Shown one piece after another: positions 43,502 to 52,457 of a DNA stretch of 64,000 nt (the first letter of the stretch is position 1; every line of letters begins with the position of its first letter). Made by a program: the position numbers and the translations under genes. The notes below the pieces were generated by a model that was not told the origin of the DNA, ran no database searches, and saw only the letters and a list, made by a program, of their open reading frames with translations. This DNA is from Lachnospiraceae bacterium (lineage in GTDB: Bacteria; Bacillota; Clostridia; Lachnospirales; Lachnospiraceae): contig JAGASK010000033.1 of the NCBI GenBank assembly GCA_017621815.1, forward strand, positions 1 to 64,000. The letters run 5' to 3'.

Positions 43502-46500
43502 CTATGCGGCTTTCGCTTTAACTAAATTCTTATCCCGCTTAAAGAACAATACCAGTGAAATACATGCCATTCCAATGGCTAAAAACCATTTAGGATGTAT
43601 GGGGTCACCTGTTTTAGGAGTAGCATCTATTGTGCCCGCCGTTAAATTGGCTGTATCCACATAAATTACATAAGGTGAAAAATGGGAAGCCGTAAAATTA
43701 ATACATGGAACACCGTCAACTGTTGTAAATCTTGTGTTCAAATCCTCTAATGCTCCGTTTACCACTGCAGCAGCCCTGTTATTGCCTGCATACTGCACTA
43801 AATCATCAGGGAGCGGAATCGTAATATTCACGGAAAGTCCTGTTGTATCCGCAATCTTCGTTCTTCCGGTAGAATCATACAGGCTAATATCCATAGGCAG
43901 GTATTTAATTCTGCTTATATCACCGTATCTTGCCTGCAATGCCGCAATTACTGCATCCGTTGCAGCCTGGTCTTCAGTTATCTTTACAACAAAGTTATCC
44001 GTTGCACCGCTTACAGTTGCACCTGCAAGACCTGTATTGGATATTCCGGGCTTCGTAATCTCTACTGTGGTACCGGAATTATTACTTCCTCCAGTATTTC
44101 CATTGCCGCCTGTATTTCCGGCAGTTCCGGTCTGGGCTGCAGTTGTTCCGCTACCTGTTTTGTAAGTTGCGGTAATAGCAACATTGGCTGCCGGCATTGT
44201 AAATGTAGTGGAAGAAGCCTCTGCATTTGCAAATCCTACACCTGCCGTGGACGTAGTCCATTTATCAAAATTCTGGCCCGTTCCCATATAATAGGCATTA
44301 ATTGCAACAATACTGCCTGCTGCATAGCTTCCGCTTCCGCTTCCTCCTGAAACGGATACGGTATATTTCCTCGTCTCTGGCTCTCTGTAAATAATCTGAG
44401 GAGTCGGTGAAGCTGTGGATGATGCCCCGCCATTATTATTGTTGTTATTGTTGTTATTATTGTTATTGCCGTTATTTCCTGAAGGTGCTGGAGATGGAGA
44501 TACAGCTGACACAGGTACAAATTGTGCGTATATATCCAAATCCTTCGTTACATTATTCCAGGTTACCGGCTTCCAGCCTTCAAACGTGTATCCTGTCCTT
44601 GTAGGATGAACCGGTTCCACTGCGCTTTCACCTGATGATACCTTTTGAACACTGATAACCGTATCATCATAATTATAGAAGGTTACCGTAAATTTAGTAT
44701 CATCAGAGTCAATCTTTTCATATTCTGCATAAACAGTTGTATCTTTTGTAATATTGTCATAAGCAGGACGCCAGCCTTTAAAAATATATCCGTCACGAAC
44801 CGGTGCCTGAGGCGTTCTTGCGCCTTCCCCTGCCACTACATCCTGTTCATCCAGTACAGTATCATCCCAGTCAAGGAACGTTACATGGTACAAAGTTGCC
44901 CCGATAAGCGCATATCTTGCATATACGTCCGTATCTCTGGATATGCCTGTATAATTTGACCAGCCGGTAAAATTATATCCATCATGAACCGGTGCTTCCG
45001 GAGGCACTGCATCCTCACCATCCACTACATCCTGTGTATCAATCAGAACAGGATTATCCTCATCCAGCAAATCATCCCAGAAATAAACCTTATGGGTAAT
45101 AATCGGCCTGTAATAAGTTGGATTTATATAGTAGTAATTGTCCGCATAAGTATCTGCGGCATTTCCTTCGGTACAATAGAAGGTAATAGTACTGTGTCCC
45201 GAAGTCCTATTCTGAATTTCCGCTCTTCCTTCACTGTCTACCACAATTTCTTTAACGGTTTTTATCGGAATATTATTACTGTTAGACACTACCACATCTT
45301 CTTCTTTTACATTTCCGAAGGCATCCGTTTCAATCAATGTAACGCTGGAAGGTATTTCCATATAAGAAACCTTACTGTTCCAGAAAGCCCCCTGTTTAAT
45401 GCTTTTAGCAGTTTCAGGAAGAAGAACGCTGTAAAGGCGGTCTGTCTGCGCAAAGCACTGCTCCGGAATAGATGAAATTGCAGAAGAAGTAAGGTCAACG
45501 CTTCCGATTCCGTCACAGTCCTTAAATGCTTCCTGCGCAATTTCCGTTATGCCTGCCAGTTCCTCCGGTCCAACTTTGGTATTTCCCGATGTTTCACCGC
45601 GGGCTTCCAGACATTCCACAAGCTTTGTTTTTACCCCGTCAGTTACTCCATATATAACCATATCTTCACAGACAAAGTTGGGATTCCCGTCAAAATTTAC
45701 ACTTGTAAGTTTATCGCAGCCTGCAAAAGGCCTGATACCCAGCTCGGTTACGGTAGATGCCACATTTACGTTCTGAAGCTCTGTACAGTTCTTAAATGCA
45801 TAATCATCAATCTTGCTTCCACCGGACATATAAAATCCACTCAAGGCCGTACAGCCTGAGAATGTATAAGGGTCAACCGTATCTACCGTATTCATGGTGA
45901 TGGATTGGATATCCTTATTAGCACTTACCGGTTTCTGTGTTGCTCCGTCATCTCCTTCACCCGGAACACTCTCATATATTTGTTCATTGTCACTGTTAAC
46001 ACCGGAGAAAATACCCTCCGCAATGGCCTCTATCCCAGCAGGAAGATTAATATTCAAAGCCGAATTAATAATGTCCATCTCATTTTGCGTGGGCTGTCCG
46101 CCGGTTCCTGCCAGATAAGCTTCGTAAGACTGCACCGCTTTTGAAGCAGCCGTCACATACTCATTTGTCATGTAAGGATATGATTCTTTTGTATATTTAC
46201 CCAAATCATCATATCTGGGGTAATCTGTCAATTCATTTTTATCCGTATCAGGATTGTATTTTACCGTAAGATTACTGGGCCATCCGCTGTAATATGTAAT
46301 GTATGTTCTCGGCTGTGAACCCACATTTATTGTATTGTGGGGATTCATAGCATACTGGAACGGAACGGATGTGGGCGAAACACTGCCCGTAAAGGTTAAT
46401 TCCGGTACTTCCGCCACACTCTTATTCGGACACTGGGTATTATGGAAAGCAACATCCTGAGTATTAAATGCATTTTCCTGTATTACCAGTTTCGGATTTT

Positions 46501-49500
46501 CCGGCTGTCCAAAAATAACGTCTTTTAAGTTATGGCATCCCTTAAATGCATTGCTCTCAATTAATTTTACGGTTGCCGGAATATGAATTTTCCTCAGGAA
46601 ACAATTATTCTGGAATCCTGTTGAAGAAATTGTTTCAATTCCATATGCACCGATATTGGACGGAATTTCTATTTCTCCGCACTTAGGGTCAATCTGCATC
46701 TCTATCAGCTGATTCTGAGAGTTTACAATAAAGGTTGCCTCATGAGGTCCGTCATTTTCTGTTTCCGGACACAGTACCACCTTTTCAAATTTATCCTGTC
46801 CTAAATACTTAAAAGCAGCTGAATGGGCTTTTGCCGTATTATGAATTTCGGAAATCTCCGGTCCTTCAAAATAAAAGATACTGGGAACTGACTTTATAAA
46901 TTCTTCAATATCGCAGCCCGTTTTATCTTTATCATAGTTACTGAACTTATCATGGTTTGATTCATCTGTTCCGCTGTCTATAATATCCAGAGTGGAATTT
47001 TGAATCTTTATATACTGCAGGGAGGTACATCCGTTAAAATAAGAAACAGGTATCTTACCCTCTTCAGCATCTCTTATATCTTTCCAGTCACTTCCGAGCG
47101 GATATGACTGGGTAAAATTGTCAGGAAATGTTATTGACGTTAAATTGGTACAATTTTCAAAGGCCTTATATCCAATAATGCTGAGCAGTACTTTTGCCCC
47201 ACCTCCGCACAGATCAATTGACTGCAGCCCGTCACAGCCCTGGAAACAATAATCACCGATTGCCTCCACATTAACAGGAATTACAAGGCTGGTTAAACTA
47301 CGACAGTTCATAAAGGCATCTTTTCCGATTGTCTTAATTGCCGAATGCAGCTTCATATTACATTGAAGCATATTAACACAATTACCAAATGCTCCATTTC
47401 CCACTGTACTTAAACCATTACCTAAAGTTACGCTGTTAATACCACTGCATCCATAAAATGCATAATCGCCTACACCGAGAAGATTGTCTCCGATTATAAG
47501 GTTTACAATCTGTCCCTTGCCTGCAAAAACTCCGTTTTCGGGATTTGCGCTGGTAACTTCGCCCGCTACTCTCCATTCACCGTCATTTCCTATAAGATAC
47601 TGTCTTCCGATATACTGAACCTTTGCATCATGTATTCTCTGATTATCTTCAGTCGTTGCACGGGTAAAATACTGTGTCTGGGTAGGGTCATCCTGCACCT
47701 TGGGCGTAGAGGTTGGTGATGCTGTCGGCTCCGGTGTTGCCTGCACATCACTATATTCCGCTGTTATTGTCACATTCCATGCAGGCATAGTGAAAGTTGT
47801 AATAGCAGCTACTTCATTTGCAATCTGAAGACTGTTATTATTAGCTGTCCATTTACTGAAGATTTTTCCCTCTGGTTCATCCGCTGTAATCGTCACAGTA
47901 CCGCCTTCTTCACATTCCTCCTTGTCTGGGGTTCCGCCTTTAACGGTAATTGTATATTTCGTTGTCTGTACCTGCTCATAGAGCGCAGTTACCTCCACAT
48001 TTTCACCCGGCATAGTGAAGGTTGTTTCTTCCGCCTTGGAATTCGTCAATGTAACCTTATCCGTTCCGACCGTTACCTTCCATTCCTTAAACTGCTCACC
48101 GGGCTGCGGTGTATCAGCTGTAATTGTTACTTTATCATTTTCTGCATATTCCGTCTTATCTGCTTTTCCATTTGTAACAGTAACTGTATACGTCACTGCC
48201 TGAACCGTAGCATATCTCGGCACCGCTGTTACCGCACATTCAGGCATGTTAAATTGAATCGTCCTTTGCTTTAATACATCTTCCGAAAGAGAAATGCCGG
48301 TTACTTCCCATTTTACAAAACTTTTTCCATCTTTCGTCTCATCTGCAGTAAGGCTGACCTGGTCTCCTGCTTTTTTCTCTCCACTATCTGCTCCAGAACC
48401 ATCATCACCCACGGACAGTGCATACAATATCTGCGTTTCCAGTTCTGCACCGCATACTGTACACACTTTATGCTGTCCGGAAGCTGCTTCTGTCGGCAGT
48501 TTATCCTCAGGAATATCCTCCCAATCGCCTTCCGCATGGGAGTCATAACCATACTTATCTTTATTATCTGTCTTATCACAGCCTGCATTTTTACATTCAT
48601 GCCAATGATATGTATCATCATACTTCCATTCCGTACCCCATTCATGGATATGGGTGCCTGCATCGCTGCCATCGCCTGCATCGTCACCTGTGTCTTCAGT
48701 TTGCCCGCTTATACCTCCGTTGATATTGGTATCGCCATCGCCGGTACTCTCCGCACCAGACTGTATTGTTTCGACGCTGACATTCTGTACCTCATTATTT
48801 GTCATAATTGTCTCGTCATTCAATACCTCTATTGTTTCCGTTTCATACGGAATCTGAATAGAAGATGTGGAAGGTCCTGATGAAGGTCCATTCCAATAGT
48901 ACAGTTCATTGTCCGCCATGCTGCCCCATTCGCTATAGCTGTCATAATAGCACGGGAAATACTGGTCTATCATTACAGGAACAACCGCATACGTTTTCTC
49001 CACTTCAGTCGGCTGTCCATCAACAGTTTCTGTTTCCATTCTGACATATTCATAAGTCACTCCGTCATCCTTCAGCCTTAAATGACTGTCATACTGTGTA
49101 ATAGTCTCATCACCCAAAATCGTAGGCACTGTAAAAAGCAGATGACCGCTCGCGTTCGTCTGCTGTACCTGCTTTTTATAATAAAGGAATTTATCATTTC
49201 TGCTGATGGCAACATATCCTGTGCTCGTGGTATTAGCAGTATATTTCCTATATGCATCAACAGTCTCAGGAATCTCCAGCTTTCCATCATCCGGCAGATT
49301 GGTAACATTGGAGCCTAAAATAACCGCTACCTCATCCCTGGCCGTTGAACTGGGCTTAACAAAAGCAAACTGAAACATACCGTCCCCGGTAGTATAAATC
49401 ACTTCATCTGACCCCACATAAGGAATTGTACTCTGCCAGGATGCCGGAGCCTCCTTGCCGCCGATAGTTTCATAAGCCGTCATATTCTTATCAGTGTAAT

Positions 49501-49663
49501 TGACAACTGCAACTCTTTGGGGCGCTTCTTCTATATTAGCACTTACATCCGGTACCGGAACAGCCGCTACTACAATTGCTGATGCCATAAACAAAGCGCC
49601 TACCGTCTTACGGGCTTGTCTTCTTAACTTTCTGTTCTTTTTCTTAGTTACACCCTTTGTCAT
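43502..49663 (-). CDS. Giant sortase-anchored repeat surface protein, 2053 aa
   Basis: Order of parts: long-n-region signal peptide (to about 43, PVPDVSAN); unique region; a Gly/Asp linker; a His/Cys domain (338-408, HIHEWGTEWKYDDTYHWHEC and VCTVCG); three divergent InlB-type repeats (413-635, each ending TTFTMPxxNVxxTA); a Pro/Thr linker; BspA/LRR_5 repeats (668-1500); three InlB B-repeats (1519-1710, GYxFxGWxP); a poly-Asn tract (1732-1744); one more divergent repeat (1762-1837); the shared C-terminal domain (1880-2002, FTASHFSPYVIYVD); then TPKTGDPIHPKWF, a membrane helix and a basic tail. It lies 9 bases before the 914-aa gene and after the sortase gene. Likely a large adhesin. Confidence 0.88.
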   Translation of the reverse strand: MTKGVTKKKNRKLRRQARKTVGALFMASAIVVAAVPVPDVSANIEEAPQRVAVVNYTDKNMTAYETIGGKEAPASWQSTIPYVGSDEVIYTTGDGMFQFAFVKPSSTARDEVAVILGSNVTNLPDDGKLEIPETVDAYRKYTANTTSTGYVAISRNDKFLYYKKQVQQTNASGHLLFTVPTILGDETITQYDSHLRLKDDGVTYEYVRMETETVDGQPTEVEKTYAVVPVMIDQYFPCYYDSYSEWGSMADNELYYWNGPSSGPSTSSIQIPYETETIEVLNDETIMTNNEVQNVSVETIQSGAESTGDGDTNINGGISGQTEDTGDDAGDGSDAGTHIHEWGTEWKYDDTYHWHECKNAGCDKTDNKDKYGYDSHAEGDWEDIPEDKLPTEAASGQHKVCTVCGAELETQILYALSVGDDGSGADSGEKKAGDQVSLTADETKDGKSFVKWEVTGISLSEDVLKQRTIQFNMPECAVTAVPRYATVQAVTYTVTVTNGKADKTEYAENDKVTITADTPQPGEQFKEWKVTVGTDKVTLTNSKAEETTFTMPGENVEVTALYEQVQTTKYTITVKGGTPDKEECEEGGTVTITADEPEGKIFSKWTANNNSLQIANEVAAITTFTMPAWNVTITAEYSDVQATPEPTASPTSTPKVQDDPTQTQYFTRATTEDNQRIHDAKVQYIGRQYLIGNDGEWRVAGEVTSANPENGVFAGKGQIVNLIIGDNLLGVGDYAFYGCSGINSVTLGNGLSTVGNGAFGNCVNMLQCNMKLHSAIKTIGKDAFMNCRSLTSLVIPVNVEAIGDYCFQGCDGLQSIDLCGGGAKVLLSIIGYKAFENCTNLTSITFPDNFTQSYPLGSDWKDIRDAEEGKIPVSYFNGCTSLQYIKIQNSTLDIIDSGTDESNHDKFSNYDKDKTGCDIEEFIKSVPSIFYFEGPEISEIHNTAKAHSAAFKYLGQDKFEKVVLCPETENDGPHEATFIVNSQNQLIEMQIDPKCGEIEIPSNIGAYGIETISSTGFQNNCFLRKIHIPATVKLIESNAFKGCHNLKDVIFGQPENPKLVIQENAFNTQDVAFHNTQCPNKSVAEVPELTFTGSVSPTSVPFQYAMNPHNTINVGSQPRTYITYYSGWPSNLTVKYNPDTDKNELTDYPRYDDLGKYTKESYPYMTNEYVTAASKAVQSYEAYLAGTGGQPTQNEMDIINSALNINLPAGIEAIAEGIFSGVNSDNEQIYESVPGEGDDGATQKPVSANKDIQSITMNTVDTVDPYTFSGCTALSGFYMSGGSKIDDYAFKNCTELQNVNVASTVTELGIRPFAGCDKLTSVNFDGNPNFVCEDMVIYGVTDGVKTKLVECLEARGETSGNTKVGPEELAGITEIAQEAFKDCDGIGSVDLTSSAISSIPEQCFAQTDRLYSVLLPETAKSIKQGAFWNSKVSYMEIPSSVTLIETDAFGNVKEEDVVVSNSNNIPIKTVKEIVVDSEGRAEIQNRTSGHSTITFYCTEGNAADTYADNYYYINPTYYRPIITHKVYFWDDLLDEDNPVLIDTQDVVDGEDAVPPEAPVHDGYNFTGWSNYTGISRDTDVYARYALIGATLYHVTFLDWDDTVLDEQDVVAGEGARTPQAPVRDGYIFKGWRPAYDNITKDTTVYAEYEKIDSDDTKFTVTFYNYDDTVISVQKVSSGESAVEPVHPTRTGYTFEGWKPVTWNNVTKDLDIYAQFVPVSAVSPSPAPSGNNGNNNNNNNNNNNNGGASSTASPTPQIIYREPETRKYTVSVSGGSGSGSYAAGSIVAINAYYMGTGQNFDKWTTSTAGVGFANAEASSTTFTMPAANVAITATYKTGSGTTAAQTGTAGNTGGNGNTGGSNNSGTTVEITKPGISNTGLAGATVSGATDNFVVKITEDQAATDAVIAALQARYGDISRIKYLPMDISLYDSTGRTKIADTTGLSVNITIPLPDDLVQYAGNNRAAAVVNGALEDLNTRFTTVDGVPCINFTASHFSPYVIYVDTANLTAGTIDATPKTGDPIHPKWFLAIGMACISLVLFFKRDKNLVKAKAA
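44431..44470 (-). repeat. Trinucleotide repeat coding a poly-Asn tract
   Basis: A run of ATT/GTT triplets on the plus strand (AAT/AAC codons on the minus strand) encodes about 13 consecutive Asn in the linker before the last divergent repeat. Changes in copy number keep the frame, so the linker length can vary without loss of the protein. Confidence 0.75.
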
Positions 49664-49685
49664 TATTATTACTCCTTCTTGGATT

Positions 49686-50885
49686 CTAAATCCTTTTAGC
49701 TACCACAACAAACCTTCCGTCCGTCTGGGAACTGTCACAGGTGGACAAAGTCAACAGGCTGTCTCCGTAGCTGGCGGTTACTCCTGTATAATACAGGCTT
49801 AAAATCGACATTTCATTCATATAATAATTAAATTCCTCTTCCGAATTCGCATTAATAAATTGATAATATTTAAAAACAATATCGTTATCATTGTATACCT
49901 GGGAGCGGAAAACAAACATTACCTGATAGGTTGATTTTTCATATATCGTATCAAATTGAATAATTGCATGTTCTTTACCATAAGACTCTTTTGCGTACTT
50001 TTGAAGCTGCCCGAACATCTTCCCCGATTTCATATGATGTCCATACAGAATCAAATTGGTGCTTCTGGGATAAATGCTGCAATTACAATCCATAAAGATA
50101 CTGCCGTTTTTATCATATTCCTGATTATAATTATGTTCCAGATAATAATCATTATCAGATGTCTGCATTACAGGATAATCTATATTTGTATCGTCAATTT
50201 TCAGCCATCCGATTAGCTTTTTATTTTTTTCATATAAAGTTTTATATTCATCAAGTACATCAGGCAGCTGAAAACCTGTTTTATGCAGAGAAACTTCATT
50301 TTTACCCGGCGCTGTCGAAAGCACATCACTCCCTTTCAGAGAAGCAAGGGTTTCATAATCCATGCTTGTACGGGCGCTGAAAAAATAGTAAACTCCAAAA
50401 TATCCAAAGCACAAAACCGCAACAAGTGAAGCCAGTACCACAATCAGCTTTCTTCTTTTTTCTCTTTTCTGCAGTTCATTCAAAATCTGCCTGCGCAGTT
50501 TCGCATCATCCGCAATACCGGCCTTCTTATCCGGCACTTTTTTGGAGTTTTTTTCCCCATTTTCTTTTTTTATCTTCTTTTTTTCAGATAATTTCTTTTT
50601 CTTGCCGGCACTGCAAAACTGCCCTGCATTCTGCGGCGTAATGCCTCTCTTTTTCAGGTCTTCAACTTTTTCATATATTTCATCATCAAAATCAGTACCC
50701 ACAATCGTTTCAAAACGATATGTACCGCTTTTCAATTCACTGAATAGTTCATAAAGCTGCTTGGGATTATTTAAATCTTTCTCTGTTTTGATGTGCTTTA
50801 TTTTTTCTTCATCACGCAGGGCAGCTTCATAATCTTTTCTGGTCCTAAACCGTCTTCCGGCAACCGTCAGTTCATCTGCCGTCAT
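49686..50885 (-). CDS. srtB: Class B sortase with long cytoplasmic extension, 399 aa
   Basis: A sortase domain from about 195 to 399: LIGWLKIDDTNIDYPVMQTS, LILYGHHMKSGKMFGQL (catalytic His), TLSTC with C383 and R391 in DGRFVVVAKRI. One membrane helix (about 144-167) precedes it. Residues 1-143 are unusual for a sortase: a helical, highly basic cytoplasmic region (KKKKLSEKKKIKKENGEKNS). It is the first gene of the operon with the two TPxTG proteins, which are its likely substrates; it attaches them to peptidoglycan. A sigma-A type promoter lies at 50919-50946. Confidence 0.92.
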   Translation of the reverse strand: MTADELTVAGRRFRTRKDYEAALRDEEKIKHIKTEKDLNNPKQLYELFSELKSGTYRFETIVGTDFDDEIYEKVEDLKKRGITPQNAGQFCSAGKKKKLSEKKKIKKENGEKNSKKVPDKKAGIADDAKLRRQILNELQKREKRRKLIVVLASLVAVLCFGYFGVYYFFSARTSMDYETLASLKGSDVLSTAPGKNEVSLHKTGFQLPDVLDEYKTLYEKNKKLIGWLKIDDTNIDYPVMQTSDNDYYLEHNYNQEYDKNGSIFMDCNCSIYPRSTNLILYGHHMKSGKMFGQLQKYAKESYGKEHAIIQFDTIYEKSTYQVMFVFRSQVYNDNDIVFKYYQFINANSEEEFNYYMNEMSILSLYYTGVTASYGDSLLTLSTCDSSQTDGRFVVVAKRI

Positions 50886-50918
50886 GGCGCACTTTCTCCT
50901 TTATGACATATATAATTT

Positions 50919-50946
50919 ATTTTACTATATATTGAAATTTATTCAA
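50919..50946 (-). promoter_or_regulatory. Promoter of the sortase operon
   Basis: Minus strand TTGAAT (50946-50941), 16-base spacer, TAAAAT (50924-50919), 34 bases before the srtB ATG, with AAAGGAG as ribosome site. Confidence 0.55.
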
Positions 50947-51053
50947 GCTTTTGCCAAGATATTGTGCGAAAAAATTTTTATAAAATGAGGAAACACATAC
51001 AAGCCATAGTACATATGATAAACCATAAATAAAAACCTTTTGGAGGCAATACA

Positions 51054-51302
51054 ATGAGTGATTTAACAGCTACAGGATGCGGATGCGGAACATCTCCCTC
51101 TTCCAACAACGGATGCGGATGTGGATGTAACAACTCCTTTATTTGGATCATCATCTTACTTTTCTTCTGCGGCGGATGCGGCAACAACAGCGGTTTCTTA
51201 GGCAGCAACTCTGACTGCGGATGCGGATGTGGATGTGACAGCATTATCATCATCCTGTTACTTCTTTTCTGCTGTGGCGGTAACGGCTCCTGCGGATGCT
51301 AA
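51054..51302 (+). CDS. Cys/Gly-rich CGCG small protein, 82 aa
   Basis: Composition is striking: about 16 Cys in GCGCG/CGCGCG clusters alternating with Asn/Ser loops and two hydrophobic runs (FIWIIILLFFCGGCG and IIIILLLLFCCGGNG). Similar clostridial proteins are annotated as chorion-class high-cysteine proteins, and the hydrophobic/glycine layout recalls the small YjcZ spore proteins. Ribosome site TTTGGAGG lies 7 bases before the ATG. A CATATGATA upstream (about 51012) resembles a mother-cell sigma -10, but the -35 is weak. A terminator follows. Role unknown; spore-coat or surface use is a guess. Confidence 0.75.
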   Translation: MSDLTATGCGCGTSPSSNNGCGCGCNNSFIWIIILLFFCGGCGNNSGFLGSNSDCGCGCGCDSIIIILLLLFCCGGNGSCGC

Positions 51303-51415
51303 TACCTGATTCTTTTCATCATGTCTAATGAGAGTTCTTTAAAGAGCTCCCGCGCTGCCTGAAAAATGCTTCAAATTAACTGTTTACTATTCCGGCATGC
51401 GCATCCTTTATTTGC

Positions 51416-51455
51416 GGTTCCCGGGAAACATTGTTTTTCCCGGGAGCCTGTTTTT
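51416..51455 (+). terminator. Intrinsic terminator after the CGCG protein gene
   Basis: GGTTCCCGGGAAA (51416-51428) pairs with TTTCCCGGGAGCC (51436-51448), followed by TGTTTTTC. Confidence 0.8.
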
Positions 51456-51517
51456 CTGCATACGGCCGCAATTTCAAACATAAATATAACTAATCATTTC
51501 AGGATAAAGGAGCAGCC

Positions 51518-52102
51518 ATGGATTCAAATGAACAAAACAAAGTAATCGCATTTGATACTCTCTTCAGTACAAATCATATTTCAATGCTGAAGGTTATGCT
51601 GCCCTATATGGACAATCAGATGCAGAAATCTATGGCTGTTTACATTAAATTTCTTGAATTGAATTATACCATTGATTTCTACAAGCAGCATCCATTCCCC
51701 CTATGCGGCTGCATGGAAAAAGAAAACGCTCCTGATTTGCTTAAATTATGTACAGAACTGCTTCCTTATTGCACTGAAACAGAAAAAAAGCAATTGGAAC
51801 AAATCCGCGGTATATTCCAAAGTATGGAAATGTATAAAGAAATGTCAAAAACAATGGACTTGATGAAAGATTTCATGCCCGATATGAACAGCTTTTTTCA
51901 GTCAGCAGAAAACGGCAAAGCTGCTGACAACAATTTTGCTGACAGCAGTTCATCTGACAACAGCGCCTCCGGCAATGATGCATCCCCGGCTTCTTCCGGC
52001 GGCTTTAACAGTCCTGATATGATGAGCATGCTGATGAATATGCTGACACCGGAGCAAAAAGAAATGTTTAACTTATTTGGAGGTAATAATCATGACAAAT
52101 GA
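51518..52102 (+). CDS. Hypothetical protein, 194 aa
   Basis: An N-terminal helical region (HISMLKVMLPYMDNQMQKSM) is followed by a Ser/Asn/Asp-rich linker (ADSSSSDNSASGNDASPASS) and a C-terminal helix with Met-rich repeats (DMMSMLMNMLTPEQKEMFNL). No signal peptide or membrane segment. Family unknown. Ribosome site AAAGGAG. Its stop overlaps the start of the next gene by 11 bases, so the two are probably coupled. Confidence 0.6.
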   Translation: MDSNEQNKVIAFDTLFSTNHISMLKVMLPYMDNQMQKSMAVYIKFLELNYTIDFYKQHPFPLCGCMEKENAPDLLKLCTELLPYCTETEKKQLEQIRGIFQSMEMYKEMSKTMDLMKDFMPDMNSFFQSAENGKAADNNFADSSSSDNSASGNDASPASSGGFNSPDMMSMLMNMLTPEQKEMFNLFGGNNHDK

Positions 52103-52364
52103 ATGGATGAAGGATGAATCCTTAAAAGATATTGATGCCTATAAGCTTGAGTTTTTACAGGCACTTGTCTTTGAAAGCAGTAATTTGAAAAAAGAACAGC
52201 TGCTTCCCTTTTTTATGGCAGTTGCCAAGCGTGGACAGGAAAAAAATGTTACTTTTTCCGATGCGGAAATGGAAGCAATTATTAATGTTTTAAAAAAACA
52301 TGCCACCCCCGAAGAAATTGGTAAAATGGAGAAAATACTGGCAATGCGCGCTAAAAGCAGATAA
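52092..52364 (+). CDS. Hypothetical helical protein, 90 aa
   Basis: A short all-helical protein: MTNEWMKDESLKDIDAYKLE opens it, and a later HATPEEIGKMEKILAMRAKS region closes it. The ATG at 52092 has GGAGG 8 bases upstream; an in-frame start at 52077 lies within that site. It overlaps the 194-aa gene by 11 bases and shares its transcript, which ends at the 52375-52422 terminator. Function unknown. Confidence 0.65.
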   Translation: MTNEWMKDESLKDIDAYKLEFLQALVFESSNLKKEQLLPFFMAVAKRGQEKNVTFSDAEMEAIINVLKKHATPEEIGKMEKILAMRAKSR

Positions 52365-52374
52365 TGCATCCCTG

Positions 52375-52422
52375 AAAAGAGAAGTGTACATATCCTGCAA
52401 CCGGAATGTACACTTCTCTTTT
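52375..52422. terminator. Strong bidirectional terminator
   Basis: AAAAGAGAAGTGTACAT (52375-52391) pairs perfectly over 17 bp with ATGTACACTTCTCTTTT (52406-52422). It ends the small-protein unit from the left and leuS from the right. Confidence 0.9.
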
Positions 52423-52457
52423 TCTTCACACTGCATACTTAAAATGCAGCAGCTTGT

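Noticed and set aside
50978-51253. His/Pro-rich frame opposite the CGCG protein gene
   Set aside because: HPHPHP runs are just the reverse complement of repeated GGATGCGG; the plus-strand frame has the ribosome site.
51070-51300. Repeated GGATGCGGATG units considered as a CRISPR or tandem array
   Set aside because: The units are short, have no spacers and are explained by CGCG codons of one protein.
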